Shown here piece by piece: positions 36,612-45,633 of a DNA stretch of 64,000 nt. The notes under the pieces are model-generated. The model saw only the letters and a list, made by a program, of their open reading frames with translations. It ran no database searches and was not told the DNA's origin. This DNA is from an uncultured Sphingobium sp. (GTDB taxonomy: Bacteria > Pseudomonadota > Alphaproteobacteria > Sphingomonadales > Sphingomonadaceae): contig CAMPHJ010000009.1 in NCBI GenBank assembly GCA_946885845.1, positions 18,039-82,038 on the forward strand. The letters are read 5' to 3'. Both the position numbers and the translations under genes were made by a program. Numbering within the stretch: position 1 is the first letter of the stretch; the number at the start of each line of letters is the position of its first letter.

Positions 36612-37760
36612 TCAATCTTCCTCAATGGCTATGCTGCCCTGATCGATCAGCGCGGCGATCAGGGTCAGGCATGGCGGCTGATTGGCAAGGTCCGGGCTGG
36701 CGAGGACATGGTCCTGCGCACAAATCTGCCGGGCGAACGCGGCGGTCTGACCGCAGCAGTCAAAGCTTTGCCCATCGGCAAAGAGGATGACGGCATCGTC
36801 CGACCCGCGAATGAATGAAAAGCGGCTGGCCGGGTTGCGCAGAATGACGGCGCCTTTGGCGAGTTGTTCGCGCAGATCGTCGGGCTGGACCGGATATTCG
36901 GGACGCCAGTCCGCTTCTGCATATTTCCGGCTGCTATTATATTCCCCGAACCAACGGGCAAAGCCCTGCGCGTTGAGCAGCTTTTGCGTCATCATCCCGT
37001 GCAGCCGGGCGAGCGAGTCCGGCGAAATCTCGCCCGAATTGTCCTGCACATGCAGATCCGGGTCGGCATAACGGTCGTCGCACCGGATCGTATCGACCAG
37101 ATGATCGCACCACCCTTCGATCAGTTCGCTTTGGGAAGGCGCGCGAAAACCGATGGAATAGGTCATGCAGTCGTCGCCCACGGCTATGCCGTCATGGGCG
37201 TAACCCGGCGGAACATAAAGGATATCGCCCGGTTCCAAAATCCATTCATCGCTTGCCTCGAACGTCGCGAGCAAACGCAGATCGTCATGGGGCAGCAATA
37301 TGCTCGTCTCATCGCACAGTGGCCCGACCCGCCAGCGGCGCTTGCCCAGTCCCTGCAACAGGAACACGTCATATTGGTCGAAATGCGGTCCTACCCCGCC
37401 CTGATCGCTGGCATAGCTGACCATGACATCATCGATCCGCCAATTAGGCACAAAGCGGAACGGGTCGATCAGCGCCGCGACATCGGGGACGTGATGATCG
37501 ACCGCCTGGACGAGCAAGGTCCATGGCGTGCCGCCCAATGTGCTGAAACGCTCCGCCGCGAAGGGGCCGTGATCCAGCGCCCAATTGTCGCCCGTCCGCT
37601 CGATCAGCCGGGATTCGACATCCTCCTCACAGGCCAGCCCAGCCAGTTCGTCAGGGGCGAGGGGGTTGGCCCACGCCGCCCACGGGTTGCGGATGAGCAG
37701 CGGCTTTTTTTGCCAATAATCCCGAAGGAAACGGTCGATATCGAAATTATGAAGTTGCAT
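36612..37760 (-). CDS. JmjC/cupin-4 ribosomal oxygenase (YcfD/RoxA-like)
   Basis: 382 residues. The N-terminus [20 protein letters not shown] followed by LLIRN is characteristic of 2-oxoglutarate/Fe(II) ribosomal arginine hydroxylases. Iron ligands are H and D in [16 protein letters not shown] and the distal H in [12 protein letters not shown]. coli YcfD hydroxylates ribosomal protein uL16; the length and layout agree. ATG 37760 is used; a GTG at 37787 would add nine residues. Its stop lies within three bases of the RluE-like gene start, suggesting one ribosome-modification operon. Confidence 0.87.
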   Translation of the reverse strand: MQLHNFDIDRFLRDYWQKKPLLIRNPWAAWANPLAPDELAGLACEEDVESRLIERTGDNWALDHGPFAAERFSTLGGTPWTLLVQAVDHHVPDVAALIDPFRFVPNWRIDDVMVSYASDQGGVGPHFDQYDVFLLQGLGKRRWRVGPLCDETSILLPHDDLRLLATFEASDEWILEPGDILYVPPGYAHDGIAVGDDCMTYSIGFRAPSQSELIEGWCDHLVDTIRCDDRYADPDLHVQDNSGEISPDSLARLHGMMTQKLLNAQGFARWFGEYNSSRKYAEADWRPEYPVQPDDLREQLAKGAVILRNPASRFSFIRGSDDAVILFADGQSFDCCGQTAAFARQICAQDHVLASPDLANQPPCLTLIAALIDQGSIAIEED

Positions 37761-37811
37761 GAATGCTCGCGAAGCTGACCGGGCCACCCGTGCCGCCGCC
37801 AGCGGTCAATG

Positions 37812-38288
37812 TCAAAGCGGTTGCTGCGCCGCGCGGCGCTTCGTCCTGATCAGTCGGACCAGCGTTTCGTCCAGCGTGGACAGGAAACGCGACCGATCCG
37901 CCTTGCTGAAGGCGGCAGGCCCGCCGACATTGTCGCCGCCCGCCCGCAGATCAGCCATGATCGCGCGAACCGCGATGGCGTTGCCGATCGATGCGGTGGT
38001 GAATCGTTTGCCCGTAGGCGCGATCACCACGCCACTCATTTTCAACGAACGGTCCGCCAGCAATATGTCGGCGGTTATGACGATCGTGCCGTCCGTCACG
38101 CGCTCCGCGACCCAGTCATCCGCCGCGTCGAATCGATCGCCGACCACCGTCCGGCTGATCAGGGGGTGGGTGGGAATTCGGATAGGGCTGTTGCTGACCA
38201 CCATGACAGGCACGTCATGGCGAAGCGCGACCTTGTATATTTCGTCCTTCACCGGACAGGCGTCGGCGTCGACCAGTATCTGGATCAT
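37812..38288 (-). CDS. YaiI/YqxD-family (DUF188) protein
   Basis: 158 residues. Begins MIQILVDADACPVKDEIYKV and carries VVSNSPIRIPTHPLI, GDRFDAADDWVAERV, TADILLADRSL and GDNVGGPAAFSKADRSRFL, all diagnostic of this widespread family. It has a PIN/NYN-like nuclease fold with acidic residues (DADACPVK), but no proven function. ATG 38288 is preferred over a TTG two codons upstream. Standing between RoxA-like and phosphatidyltransferase genes on the same strand, it belongs to the core-genome block. Confidence 0.92.
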   Translation of the reverse strand: MIQILVDADACPVKDEIYKVALRHDVPVMVVSNSPIRIPTHPLISRTVVGDRFDAADDWVAERVTDGTIVITADILLADRSLKMSGVVIAPTGKRFTTASIGNAIAVRAIMADLRAGGDNVGGPAAFSKADRSRFLSTLDETLVRLIRTKRRAAQQPL

Positions 38289-38318
38289 GGGCAAGCGGCG
38301 ATCAGGCGGGGCCGCATG

Positions 38319-39002
38319 TCATTGCGCGCCCCGGTCGGTTTGCGCCAGCCGCCGCCCGGTGACCAGGGTCTGGATGATGAACAGCAGGATCAGGATGGTC
38401 CCCGCGGTCCCCACGAAAATATCGAAGCCCGACACCCTGCCAAACAGTCCGGGGCCGGACCCCAGCACCATCATCATCAACGTCAGCGCAATCAGAATCA
38501 GCCGCAATTCTGTAGGCCCGGCGGCAAGGTAGGACAGTTTGAATTCGCCAATCACGCGGGCGGACAGATAAGCGTGGATCGACAGCAACAGATAGCCCGC
38601 CAGCGCGACCATCGCGATGTCCATGGTCACATAGGGGCTAAGGCCGATACCGGCCAGAATCAGTAATGTCGCAAGTCCATCGCAGCTATGATCGATGAAA
38701 TAGCCGTAGGATGGACGTTCGATCCGCCGATAGCGCGCGATGCTGCCGTCCATCGAGTCGCCGAACCACTGGATGAAATAGCCAGCGATGGCGACCAATA
38801 GCCAGGACGGGTTAAGGGCGCTGGCAACATAGCCCAGGAAGATCATGAACGCACCGACCATGCCCAGAAATGTCAGGCGGTCCGGCGTAACCCAGCGAGG
38901 CATCCGGCTGCACAGCCAGGTGAGCAATTGGCGTTCCCGCGCGGCGAGCCAGTTTTCCTGAATTCTCGAAAGCGAAGGGGCATTCTGTAATGGCATTGTC
39001 AT
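38319..39002 (-). CDS. CDP-alcohol phosphatidyltransferase family membrane protein
   Basis: 227 residues with several membrane spans (MVGAFMIFLGYVASALNPSW, LLVAIAGYFIQW, YVTMDIAMVALAGYLLLSIH, ILILLFIIQTLV). The active-site motif reads GDSMDGSIARYRRIER, then GYFIDHSCDG: D-x2-DG-x2-AR-x9-G-x3-D-x3-D, with nine rather than the usual eight residues in the variable stretch. Enzymes of this family transfer a phospho-alcohol from a CDP-linked donor onto an acceptor, making phospholipids. The acceptor cannot be deduced. Start ATG at 39002. Confidence 0.87.
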   Translation of the reverse strand: MTMPLQNAPSLSRIQENWLAARERQLLTWLCSRMPRWVTPDRLTFLGMVGAFMIFLGYVASALNPSWLLVAIAGYFIQWFGDSMDGSIARYRRIERPSYGYFIDHSCDGLATLLILAGIGLSPYVTMDIAMVALAGYLLLSIHAYLSARVIGEFKLSYLAAGPTELRLILIALTLMMMVLGSGPGLFGRVSGFDIFVGTAGTILILLFIIQTLVTGRRLAQTDRGAQ

Positions 39003-39077
39003 ATCATCTTATGAAACGATGAGCGCCGATGAGCAACCTGCGAAATCCTGCCGCCGGGCATGTGGGCGGGCGGGCCG

Positions 39078-39947
39078 CTATCGAATGAGTGCGCGGTAGG
39101 CGGACGGAGAGCGGCCGACCTGCTGTCGGAAAGCGGCGCAAAAGGCAGGCGCACCTGAATAGCCCAGGTCCCGCGCTATGTCCACCAGGGGGCGCCGCTC
39201 GTTTCCGCCCAGCAGCGCCTTTGCCCGCCGCATCCTTGCCTGGCGCGTGAATGCGCCCGGCCCGATGCCCATCATGTCGCGAAAGCAGCGCATGAAATGA
39301 TAACGGCTAAGGCCGCACGATGCTGCCAGCATATCGACGTCCGGCGGCGGGCCGGGAGCGTCGATCCGTTCCAGCACCCGGCGCAACATGCGCGGCGTCA
39401 GGCCGCCCTTGCGACGATGCGCTCGCAACTCTGCCCCCGTCAGATAGCGTCGAAGGTCGATCAGCAAGGTGGCGACCAGCGATTCTGCCAAGCCGGGGCT
39501 GTCCGCTTGCGGCTGTTCCGCCTCACTCGCCAGACGCAGCATCGCGTCCTCCATCGCCTGCGACCTGATGTCGAAACAGGCGGCGAGCGCGGCTTGGCCC
39601 AGTGGCTCTGCGCCCAGCGCAGGCTCGATCCGCCAGTCTTCAAACCGGCATCGCAGCGTGTGGAACGATCCGCCCGACACGCGCATTTCCATCGGTGTGC
39701 CCGCCGGGCGAAAACCCAGCGCGCCGAAACGGATGAAGGGTGAACGCTCATTGCCCGCCAGCCGACCCTCCGACCCGTCCAGCAGGCGCGAAAGGCCAAG
39801 CGAAAGGATCGCTTGCGTTTCCGTGACCACCACCGTTTCGGCTTCTACTTCTGGAAAGGCGCATAGTTCGATCAGCACGCCGGGCAGGGCAATGTGCCCC
39901 TGCACCAGATCCTTGCTCCGTTGCGCGTCGATAATGTGGATCGCCAT
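39078..39947 (-). CDS. AraC-family regulator 1
   Basis: 289 residues. The C-terminal AraC DNA-binding domain has two helix-turn-helix units: VDMLAASCGLSRYHFMRCFR and VDIARDLGYSGAPAFCAAFR, followed by QQVGRSPSAYR. The N-terminal part has no clear cupin signature. ATG 39947 has GGAG six bases upstream; Met codons at 39959 and 39983 are alternatives. It is divergent from the SDR-mutase operon and presumably its activator; two 8-base direct repeats lie in the shared gap. Confidence 0.88.
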   Translation of the reverse strand: MAIHIIDAQRSKDLVQGHIALPGVLIELCAFPEVEAETVVVTETQAILSLGLSRLLDGSEGRLAGNERSPFIRFGALGFRPAGTPMEMRVSGGSFHTLRCRFEDWRIEPALGAEPLGQAALAACFDIRSQAMEDAMLRLASEAEQPQADSPGLAESLVATLLIDLRRYLTGAELRAHRRKGGLTPRMLRRVLERIDAPGPPPDVDMLAASCGLSRYHFMRCFRDMMGIGPGAFTRQARMRRAKALLGGNERRPLVDIARDLGYSGAPAFCAAFRQQVGRSPSAYRALIR

Positions 39948-39965
39948 GATCGGCTCCATTATGAA

Positions 39966-39993
39966 ATCGTGCGGTATATTCATGGATCGTGCG
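39966..39993 (+). promoter_or_regulatory. Direct repeat ATCGTGCG, 20-base step
   Basis: ATCGTGCG occurs at 39966-39973 and 39986-39993, starts 20 bases apart, about two helical turns. The repeats lie 19 to 46 bases upstream of the AraC start used here and about 70 bases before the divergent SDR. Direct repeats at such a step are the usual form of AraC-family sites, so autoregulation and control of the mutase operon are plausible. Confidence 0.45.
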
Positions 39994-40064
39994 CCAATCC
40001 GCAAGGGTCAGATTGGCCGGGTCGGCAGCTTGCTGTAAATTGCGCGGATAAATCAGGAGAGAGA

Positions 40065-41024
40065 ATGTCAAACCACAGCAGCGCCGCTGTGCCGACCGCC
40101 GACGATATTTTGCGCGGCGTCGATCTGGCCGGGCGCACCGCTATCGTTACCGGCTCTTCGTCCGGCGTGGGCGTGGCCATCGCGTCTGCTCTGGCCAAGG
40201 CGGGGGCGGAGGTCACACTGGCGGTGCGCGATGTCGCGGCTGGCGCGCAGACTGCTGATGCGATCGCTGCCGCGACCGATGGACGCACCCGTCCCAGCGT
40301 GGAAGCGGTCGATCTGCTGTCCATGGAATCGGTCCGGGCCTTTACCGCGCGGTGGGGCGAGCGCCGCCCGATTGACCTGCTGGTCAACAATGCCGGCCTT
40401 ATGGGACCGCCGCTGACCCGCACGAAGGACGGGTTTGAAAGCCAGATGGCGGTCAATTATTTTGCCCCGTTCCTGCTGTCGGAACTGCTGCTGCCCAACC
40501 TGGCCGCGCGCAGGGGCCGGGTGGTGATCGTCTCATCCGGCTCGCATCATCTTGCGGAACTGAGGCTGGACGACCTGAATTACGAACGGCGCGCCTATGA
40601 AAAGTTCGAAGCCTATGGCCACGCCAAGCTGTGCGCCAACCTGCTGGCCGTGGAATATAGCCGCCGCCATGCACCGCAGGGCGTAACCATGAACGCGTGC
40701 ACGCCAGGCGGGGTCATGACCAATCTGGGTCGCCATGTCACTTTTCAGGACGCCGTTCGGCTGGGCTGGGTGAATGAGGATGGCACCTTGCCGCAAGGCA
40801 GCATGAAGACGGTGGAAGAAGGCGCGGCGACGCCGGTATGGGCCGCTGTCGCACTGGAATTGGCAGGACGGGGCGGCCTGTATCTGGAGGATTGCGCCAT
40901 TGCGCCGATATGGTCGCCGCCCATGCCATCCGGGTGGGGCGTCACCGCCGCCTCGCTCGACCCCGGCAATGCGCGCCGCCTGTGGGACGTTGCCGAACCT
41001 CTGATCCTGAAGGAAGTCGCATGA
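40065..41024 (+). CDS. SDR-family oxidoreductase, retinol-dehydrogenase-like
   Basis: 319 residues, longer than classical SDRs. Cofactor loop TAIVTGSSSGVGVAIA, LLVNNAGLMGPP, active Ser in VIVSSGSHH and Tyr/Lys in AYGHAKLCANLLAVEYSRR. Closest in type to retinol dehydrogenase/WWOX-like SDRs, which handle long hydrophobic alcohols. ATG 40065 follows AGGAGAG by five bases. Its stop overlaps the acyl-CoA mutase start (ATGA), so it is the first gene of the mutase operon and may make or use the mutase substrate or product. Confidence 0.88.
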   Translation: MSNHSSAAVPTADDILRGVDLAGRTAIVTGSSSGVGVAIASALAKAGAEVTLAVRDVAAGAQTADAIAAATDGRTRPSVEAVDLLSMESVRAFTARWGERRPIDLLVNNAGLMGPPLTRTKDGFESQMAVNYFAPFLLSELLLPNLAARRGRVVIVSSGSHHLAELRLDDLNYERRAYEKFEAYGHAKLCANLLAVEYSRRHAPQGVTMNACTPGGVMTNLGRHVTFQDAVRLGWVNEDGTLPQGSMKTVEEGAATPVWAAVALELAGRGGLYLEDCAIAPIWSPPMPSGWGVTAASLDPGNARRLWDVAEPLILKEVA

Positions 41025-42742
41025 ACCGTCCTGTCAGCGCATTTGCCCCGGCCAATGACAATATCATCGCCGAGACCGAACGATGGCAGGCGGAAACGCG
41101 CGCGCCCTTCGTCGCGGCGCAGCCGGAGCGTCGCGATCCCTTCGTCACCCAGGCGCTCAAATGGCCGATCAAGCCGCTCTACACGCCTGCCGATCTGGAC
41201 GCGGTGGGTTTCGACTATCTGAAGGATCTGGGTTTTCCGGGAGAATATCCCTTTACTCGGTCCACCCGGCCAAACGGCCACCGCTCCGGTTTCTGGACGA
41301 TGACGCAGGTCACTGGCTTTGGCAAAGGCGAGGACTGGGCGAAGCGGGCGCGCTTCATGTTGGATCAGGGCCTGTCCGGCCTGATCCTGGAATATGATCT
41401 TGCCACCACCAATGGCTATGACAGCGACGACCCGATGGTAGAAGGCGAAGTGGGGCGCGCAGGCATGGCGCTCGACAGTCTGGAAGATCTGGAAAACGCG
41501 TTCGACTTGCCGTTCGACAAGCTCAAATATCTCATGAGCGTTTGTAACGCGCCGCAGCCGGTGAACCTGGCCATGATCATTGCCGCGCTGGAGAAAAAGG
41601 GCGTTGATCCCAGGGATTTCGTTCTTCACATCGTCAACGGCATCCTGATCGAATATACCTGTGTCGGGCGTTACATCTATCCGCCCGAACATGGCCTTCG
41701 CATCGCGACCGACGCGATTGAATATATCATCCGCCATCATCCGAACTGGGCGCCCCTGTCCATCATTTCCGCCCAGCTTCAGCCTGCCAAGGCGAACCCC
41801 GTGCAGGAGATCGCGTTCAGCCTTGCGATATGCTGCGCCTATATTGACGCGACGCTGGAACGCGGTTTGGACATCGACACGGTCGCGCCTTACCTCAACC
41901 ATTTCGTCGTCAATGTGGACATGGATTTCTTCGAAGGCATCTGCAAGCTGCGGGCCTTCCGCAAATGCTGGGCGCGGCTGATGAAGGAACGCTATGGCGC
42001 CACCCGGCCCGAAGCGCTCAAGATTCGGCTTATGACGTCGCCAACCACGATCGCGCTGACGCTTCAGCAGCCGCTCAATAATATCGGCCGTCTCGCCATC
42101 ATGGCGACCGCCTGCGCGCTGGGCGGCGCGGGCGAGAATATGACTACGCCGCTCCATGATGAAGCCCATTCGCTGCCCGCTGAAGAAGCGATCCGGGTCG
42201 GCGCGGCGTTGCAGCACATTGTCGCGCATGAAACCGGCGTGGCGGAAACGATCGATCCGCTCGCCGGGTCCTATTATGTCGAAACCCTGACCAAACAGAT
42301 GGAGGATGCGGCCTTTGCGGAGATGGAAAAGATCTTCGCCATGGGCGGTGCGGTCAAGGCGATCGAGACCGGCTATTTCCAGCGCGCTCTGGGCCGCGAA
42401 CAATATGAACGGAACAAGGATCTGGAGGAAGGCCGCCGCAAATGGGTGGGCGTCAACCATCTCGTCCTGCCGGAGGAAAAGCGGGAAATCGAAATCTTCC
42501 GCCTGAACGATGATATGGAGGAGCAGCAGGTCGAAAAGGTCCGCGCGCTCCGTGCCCGGCGCGACCAGCCTGCGGTCGACGCCGCGCTCGACAAGGTGCG
42601 CGAAGCGGCGCGCAATGGCGACAACCTGGTCCCTGTGTGTCTGGCAGCGGTGAAGCTCTACGCCACGCACGGCGAACTGTGTAACGCTATGCGCGACGTG
42701 TTCGGCGTCCACACTCCCGACAGCCAGCTTGCAGGAGTTTGA
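41021..42742 (+). CDS. B12-dependent acyl-CoA mutase, large subunit, divergent active site
   Basis: 573 residues, the catalytic barrel of the methylmalonyl-CoA mutase family without the B12 domain, which is in the next gene. Family text: YDLATTNGYDSDDPMVEGEV, GRYIYPPEHGLRIA, IDPLAGSYYVETLTKQMEDA. Compared from memory with Propionibacterium methylmalonyl-CoA mutase at a constant offset of 8 and no gaps, the substrate residues Y89, A116, Q197, R207, Y243 and H244 become V97, E124, V205, V215, A251 and Q252. Loss of R207 excludes a methylmalonyl role. An acid at 124 recalls Asp117 of 2-hydroxyisobutyryl-CoA mutase (which has Ile90), hinting at a hydroxyacyl-CoA. Loss of the catalytic His is unusual. 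Substrate unknown. Confidence 0.9.
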   Translation: MNRPVSAFAPANDNIIAETERWQAETRAPFVAAQPERRDPFVTQALKWPIKPLYTPADLDAVGFDYLKDLGFPGEYPFTRSTRPNGHRSGFWTMTQVTGFGKGEDWAKRARFMLDQGLSGLILEYDLATTNGYDSDDPMVEGEVGRAGMALDSLEDLENAFDLPFDKLKYLMSVCNAPQPVNLAMIIAALEKKGVDPRDFVLHIVNGILIEYTCVGRYIYPPEHGLRIATDAIEYIIRHHPNWAPLSIISAQLQPAKANPVQEIAFSLAICCAYIDATLERGLDIDTVAPYLNHFVVNVDMDFFEGICKLRAFRKCWARLMKERYGATRPEALKIRLMTSPTTIALTLQQPLNNIGRLAIMATACALGGAGENMTTPLHDEAHSLPAEEAIRVGAALQHIVAHETGVAETIDPLAGSYYVETLTKQMEDAAFAEMEKIFAMGGAVKAIETGYFQRALGREQYERNKDLEEGRRKWVGVNHLVLPEEKREIEIFRLNDDMEEQQVEKVRALRARRDQPAVDAALDKVREAARNGDNLVPVCLAAVKLYATHGELCNAMRDVFGVHTPDSQLAGV

Positions 42743-42746
42743 CGAG

Positions 42747-43175
42747 ATGCAGGAACAGCCAAACCGCCGCCTTCGCGTGCTGCTCGCCAAGCTGGGCATG
42801 GACACCCACACTGTCGGCGTCACCATCATCGGCCATGCCCTGCGCGAAGCAGGAATGGAGGTGATCTTCACCGGCCTGAAGCAGACGCCCGAAATGGTCG
42901 CCGCCGCCGCCATTCAGGAGGATGTCGACGTGGTGGGCATTTCCACTTTGTCGGCTGGGCACACGCGCAGCTTGCCCAAGCTGGCGCGGCTGCTGCGTGA
43001 GCAGGGCGGCGGGGACAAGTTGTTGCTGGCAGGTGGCGTCATTCCGCAGGAGGATCAGCCGTTCCTGCAGGAAGCGGGCGTGCACAAGATATTCACCATG
43101 GGCGCGGACACGCGCGACATCGTCCAATATCTGGAACAATGGTGGGCCGGGAAACAGGCTTCGGAAGCGGCCTGA
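42747..43175 (+). CDS. B12-binding small subunit of acyl-CoA mutase
   Basis: 142 residues. The cobalamin-binding signature is complete: lower-ligand DxHxxG in AKLGMDTHTVGVTIIGHAL, the SxL strand VVGISTLSAGHTRSL and the GG turn LLLAGGVIPQEDQPFL. It carries the histidine that replaces the dimethylbenzimidazole of B12. A separate small subunit is also found in isobutyryl- and 2-hydroxyisobutyryl-CoA mutases. AGGAG lies ten bases before ATG 42747; the gap to the large subunit is four bases. Confidence 0.93.
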   Translation: MQEQPNRRLRVLLAKLGMDTHTVGVTIIGHALREAGMEVIFTGLKQTPEMVAAAAIQEDVDVVGISTLSAGHTRSLPKLARLLREQGGGDKLLLAGGVIPQEDQPFLQEAGVHKIFTMGADTRDIVQYLEQWWAGKQASEAA

Positions 43176-43179
43176 ACGA

Positions 43180-44136
43180 ATGGACGATATCGCGCAAGGG
43201 GTGCTGGACGGCGTCGTCGCCGCTGGTGCGCGCGCCATCCGCTGGCTGGACGATCGCGACCCACGTGGTGCGGATCTGGTGCGACGCATCTTCCCCGCGA
43301 CCGGGCGCGCGCAGATTGTTGGCGTCACCGGTCCACCGGGCGCGGGCAAGTCCACCCTGACCGACATGCTGGTGACGGAACTGCGCGGCAGGGATTTGCG
43401 CGTCGGGGTCATCGCCGTCGATCCGTCCAGCCCCTTCACCGGCGGGGCGATTCTGGGTGACCGGGTGCGAATGGCCCGCCACGCGCTCGATCCCGGCGTG
43501 TTCATCCGTTCGCTTGGCACGCGCGGGCAAGCGGGCGGATTGTCGCGGTCGACCCATGACGCCTGCCTGGTTCTGGATGCGATGGGGTATGACATCGTGA
43601 TTGTAGAGACCGTCGGCGTCGGGCAGGATGAAATCGACATCGTCAACCTGGCCCACACCACCATCATTGTCGGCGTGCCCGGTTTGGGCGACGAAGTGCA
43701 AGCCGTGAAGGCGGGCCTGATGGAAGCGGGTGAGATATTCGTCATCAACAAGGCTGACCGTGACGGCTATCAAGCGACACAGCGCCAATATGAATTGATG
43801 CTCCACCTGCGCGAACAGGCGGCGGTGGCGCGGGATGCAGGCTGGTCCGCTCCGCTGCTGCGCGCTGTTGCGACCAGTGGTGAAGGTGGCAAGGAAATTG
43901 CCGATGCCATCTTCGCGCACCGTGCCGCGTTGGAAGCGCGCGACGGCTTCGCCCGACGATCGGGCCTGCGCGAAAGGGAGCAGACGTTGGGCATCCTGCG
44001 TGAACAGCTGGCCGCGCGGACGCTGTGCGCAAAGGGTCAGGCCGTGCTGGCGGATGTAGAAGCCCGGCGCATCGACCCTTATACCGCCGCCGGGACCCTG
44101 CTGGCGCTGATCGACGGAAAGGATGGCCCTGCATGA
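43180..44136 (+). CDS. meaB: MeaB/ArgK-type GTPase, mutase chaperone
   Basis: 318 residues of the G3E GTPases that load and protect B12-dependent mutases. Walker A VGVTGPPGAGKSTLTDMLV, switch residues VIAVDPSSPFTGGAILGDRV, Walker B/G3 IVIVETVGVGQDEIDIVN and base-recognition NKAD are all present. It follows the small subunit by four bases, confirming that the two upstream genes form an active B12 enzyme and are not remnants. Overlaps the EthD gene start by four bases. Confidence 0.94.
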   Translation: MDDIAQGVLDGVVAAGARAIRWLDDRDPRGADLVRRIFPATGRAQIVGVTGPPGAGKSTLTDMLVTELRGRDLRVGVIAVDPSSPFTGGAILGDRVRMARHALDPGVFIRSLGTRGQAGGLSRSTHDACLVLDAMGYDIVIVETVGVGQDEIDIVNLAHTTIIVGVPGLGDEVQAVKAGLMEAGEIFVINKADRDGYQATQRQYELMLHLREQAAVARDAGWSAPLLRAVATSGEGGKEIADAIFAHRAALEARDGFARRSGLREREQTLGILREQLAARTLCAKGQAVLADVEARRIDPYTAAGTLLALIDGKDGPA

Positions 44137-44738
44137 CCAAGAGCATTTGCGCCCTGGTCCACCGGCCCGATTCCACGCGGGCCGCGTTCCATGCCTATTA
44201 TGAGGATCAACATGCCCCACTGGGCGCGCGCCATTTCCCGTTCACGCGCTATGCCCGAAATCACATCGTGGGTGGTGACGTGCCGGACTATGACACCATC
44301 AGCGAGTTTTGGGCTGACGACATTGCCGCCGCCGCCGCGCTGATGAACGGCCCGGTGGGCGACATCATGCGGGCTGACGAGGAAAAATTCATGGACCGCA
44401 GCCGCATCGCGTCGGCGGGGGTGGAGGAATATGCGCTGTCATCGGGCGAACCCGCCACAGCGGACGGCGCGCGCACCGCTTTCCTGATCGATGTTGCGGG
44501 CGACCGGGGCGACCGGCGCGAACATATTCTGTCCTGGGCGCGGATGGTCGCTTTGGAAAGTGCTGGCGTTTCCCTCGACTTCACGAATTCTTGGGGCGAT
44601 CCACGATTCCCCGCTGCCGTTGTGTTATGGATGCCCGGTCATGTCCAGTTGAGCGACCCTCCGCCGGGGGCTACCGTCCGCCGCCTGATCCTGCATCGCG
44701 TGGAAACGCCTGCCGCGCAGCTGTTATCTTCAAGATAG
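44133..44738 (+). CDS. EthD-domain protein 1
   Basis: 201 residues. The N-terminal half is a ferredoxin-like dimeric alpha/beta barrel of the EthD type: RPDSTRAAFHAYYEDQHAPL, then FTRYARNHIVGGDVPDYDTI, SEFWADDIAAAAALMNGPVG and ADEEKFMDRSR. The second half (from about residue 110) is less clear and may be a degenerate second barrel domain. EthD-type proteins are found with P450 systems and in decarboxylation or ligand-binding roles. Translated together with meaB (ATGA). Its last nine bases overlap the convergent SnoaL gene. Confidence 0.78.
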   Translation: MTKSICALVHRPDSTRAAFHAYYEDQHAPLGARHFPFTRYARNHIVGGDVPDYDTISEFWADDIAAAAALMNGPVGDIMRADEEKFMDRSRIASAGVEEYALSSGEPATADGARTAFLIDVAGDRGDRREHILSWARMVALESAGVSLDFTNSWGDPRFPAAVVLWMPGHVQLSDPPPGATVRRLILHRVETPAAQLLSSR

Positions 44739-45179
44739 ATCGACGCGGATGCGGGAAAGGCGCGTGGCCTGAATGCGCCAGCCGTCGCCCAGCCGCACGT
44801 AGCTTTCATGATAATGGCCATAACCGTGCATGAACCGGAACGGCAGGATCGATCCCTCCGGCACCCACAGCTTGTCTTCCATGGCCCAGATGCCGGTCGC
44901 CTCGTCTGCTGATTGGAACTGGATTTCGGCCATATGACCATGGTGGACGGTCACGACATTGTCCAACATGGCGGACAGGCCAGCGACATAGGCTTCGCTA
45001 CCATGGATCAACATCGCGTCGTTGCGTTCACCCGATGAGTCCCGGAAGTCGGCGATCAGGTCCGGGGCAAAGACCGCGCGGTGGCCAGCCCAATCCTTGC
45101 TGTCCAAGGTGCGGAAATAACGGGCTTTCAGCGCCTTTATCTCCTGCAGGGCGATCAGCCTGTCGATATCGTTCAGCAT
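44730..45179 (-). CDS. SnoaL/NTF2-like protein 1
   Basis: 149 residues with the cone-shaped NTF2 fold seen in SnoaL cyclases, dehydratases and isomerases: IDRLIALQEIKALKARYFRT, KDWAGHRAVFAPDLIADFRD and VVTVHHGHMAEIQFQSADEA, ending HESYVRLGDGWRIQATRLSR. A catalytic set cannot be assigned, but the buried His-rich strand is compatible with acid/base chemistry. The ATG at 45179 lies two bases after the next SnoaL gene's stop (AGGG six bases upstream); a GTG overlapping that stop is the alternative. Paired with the following SnoaL gene. Confidence 0.8.
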   Translation of the reverse strand: MLNDIDRLIALQEIKALKARYFRTLDSKDWAGHRAVFAPDLIADFRDSSGERNDAMLIHGSEAYVAGLSAMLDNVVTVHHGHMAEIQFQSADEATGIWAMEDKLWVPEGSILPFRFMHGYGHYHESYVRLGDGWRIQATRLSRIRVDLS

Positions 45180-45181
45180 GC

Positions 45182-45633
45182 TCACCCTAAATCCGCGTCA
45201 CCGGCGGCGAGCACGCCCGGATCTCCATGATGGAGGAACCACAGGGCATCACGCCGGACGATGCGCCAGCCTTCGGGTCGGCGCTGCCACTTGTCGATAT
45301 ATTCTCCGGTCGAATCGAATATCGGGCCGACCGGGTCATCCTCGCGTTGGTGACGGGCCTGGACATAAGCGCGGCTGACCGCCTGATCGCCGTCCACGTC
45401 GATCAGCAAGCTGCCGATCAGATGCTGCGTATTGCCGCATATATCCAGGAACCGGCGCATCTGGGCACGTAGTGCCGCCATGCCCTGCTGCTCCCCCACG
45501 CCATAGTGAAACGTCAGGTCGTCTGCGAACACGTCGCTCAGATCGTCCCAGCGCTTCTGGTCCAATATTCGGGCAAAGCGGCTGAGGCCTCGCGCGATTT
45601 CCCGTTCGTCCAGCAATGATTGCAAATCTGTCA

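Noticed and set aside
40745..42913. A 722-codon open frame on the reverse strand
   Set aside because: It lies antisense to the acyl-CoA mutase genes, which have clear family motifs, and its own translation resembles no protein; long antisense frames are common in high-GC DNA.
41021..43175. Methylmalonyl-CoA mutase (propionate pathway)
   Set aside because: The CoA-acid binding Arg, Tyr and His positions are replaced, so the standard assignment is not supported.
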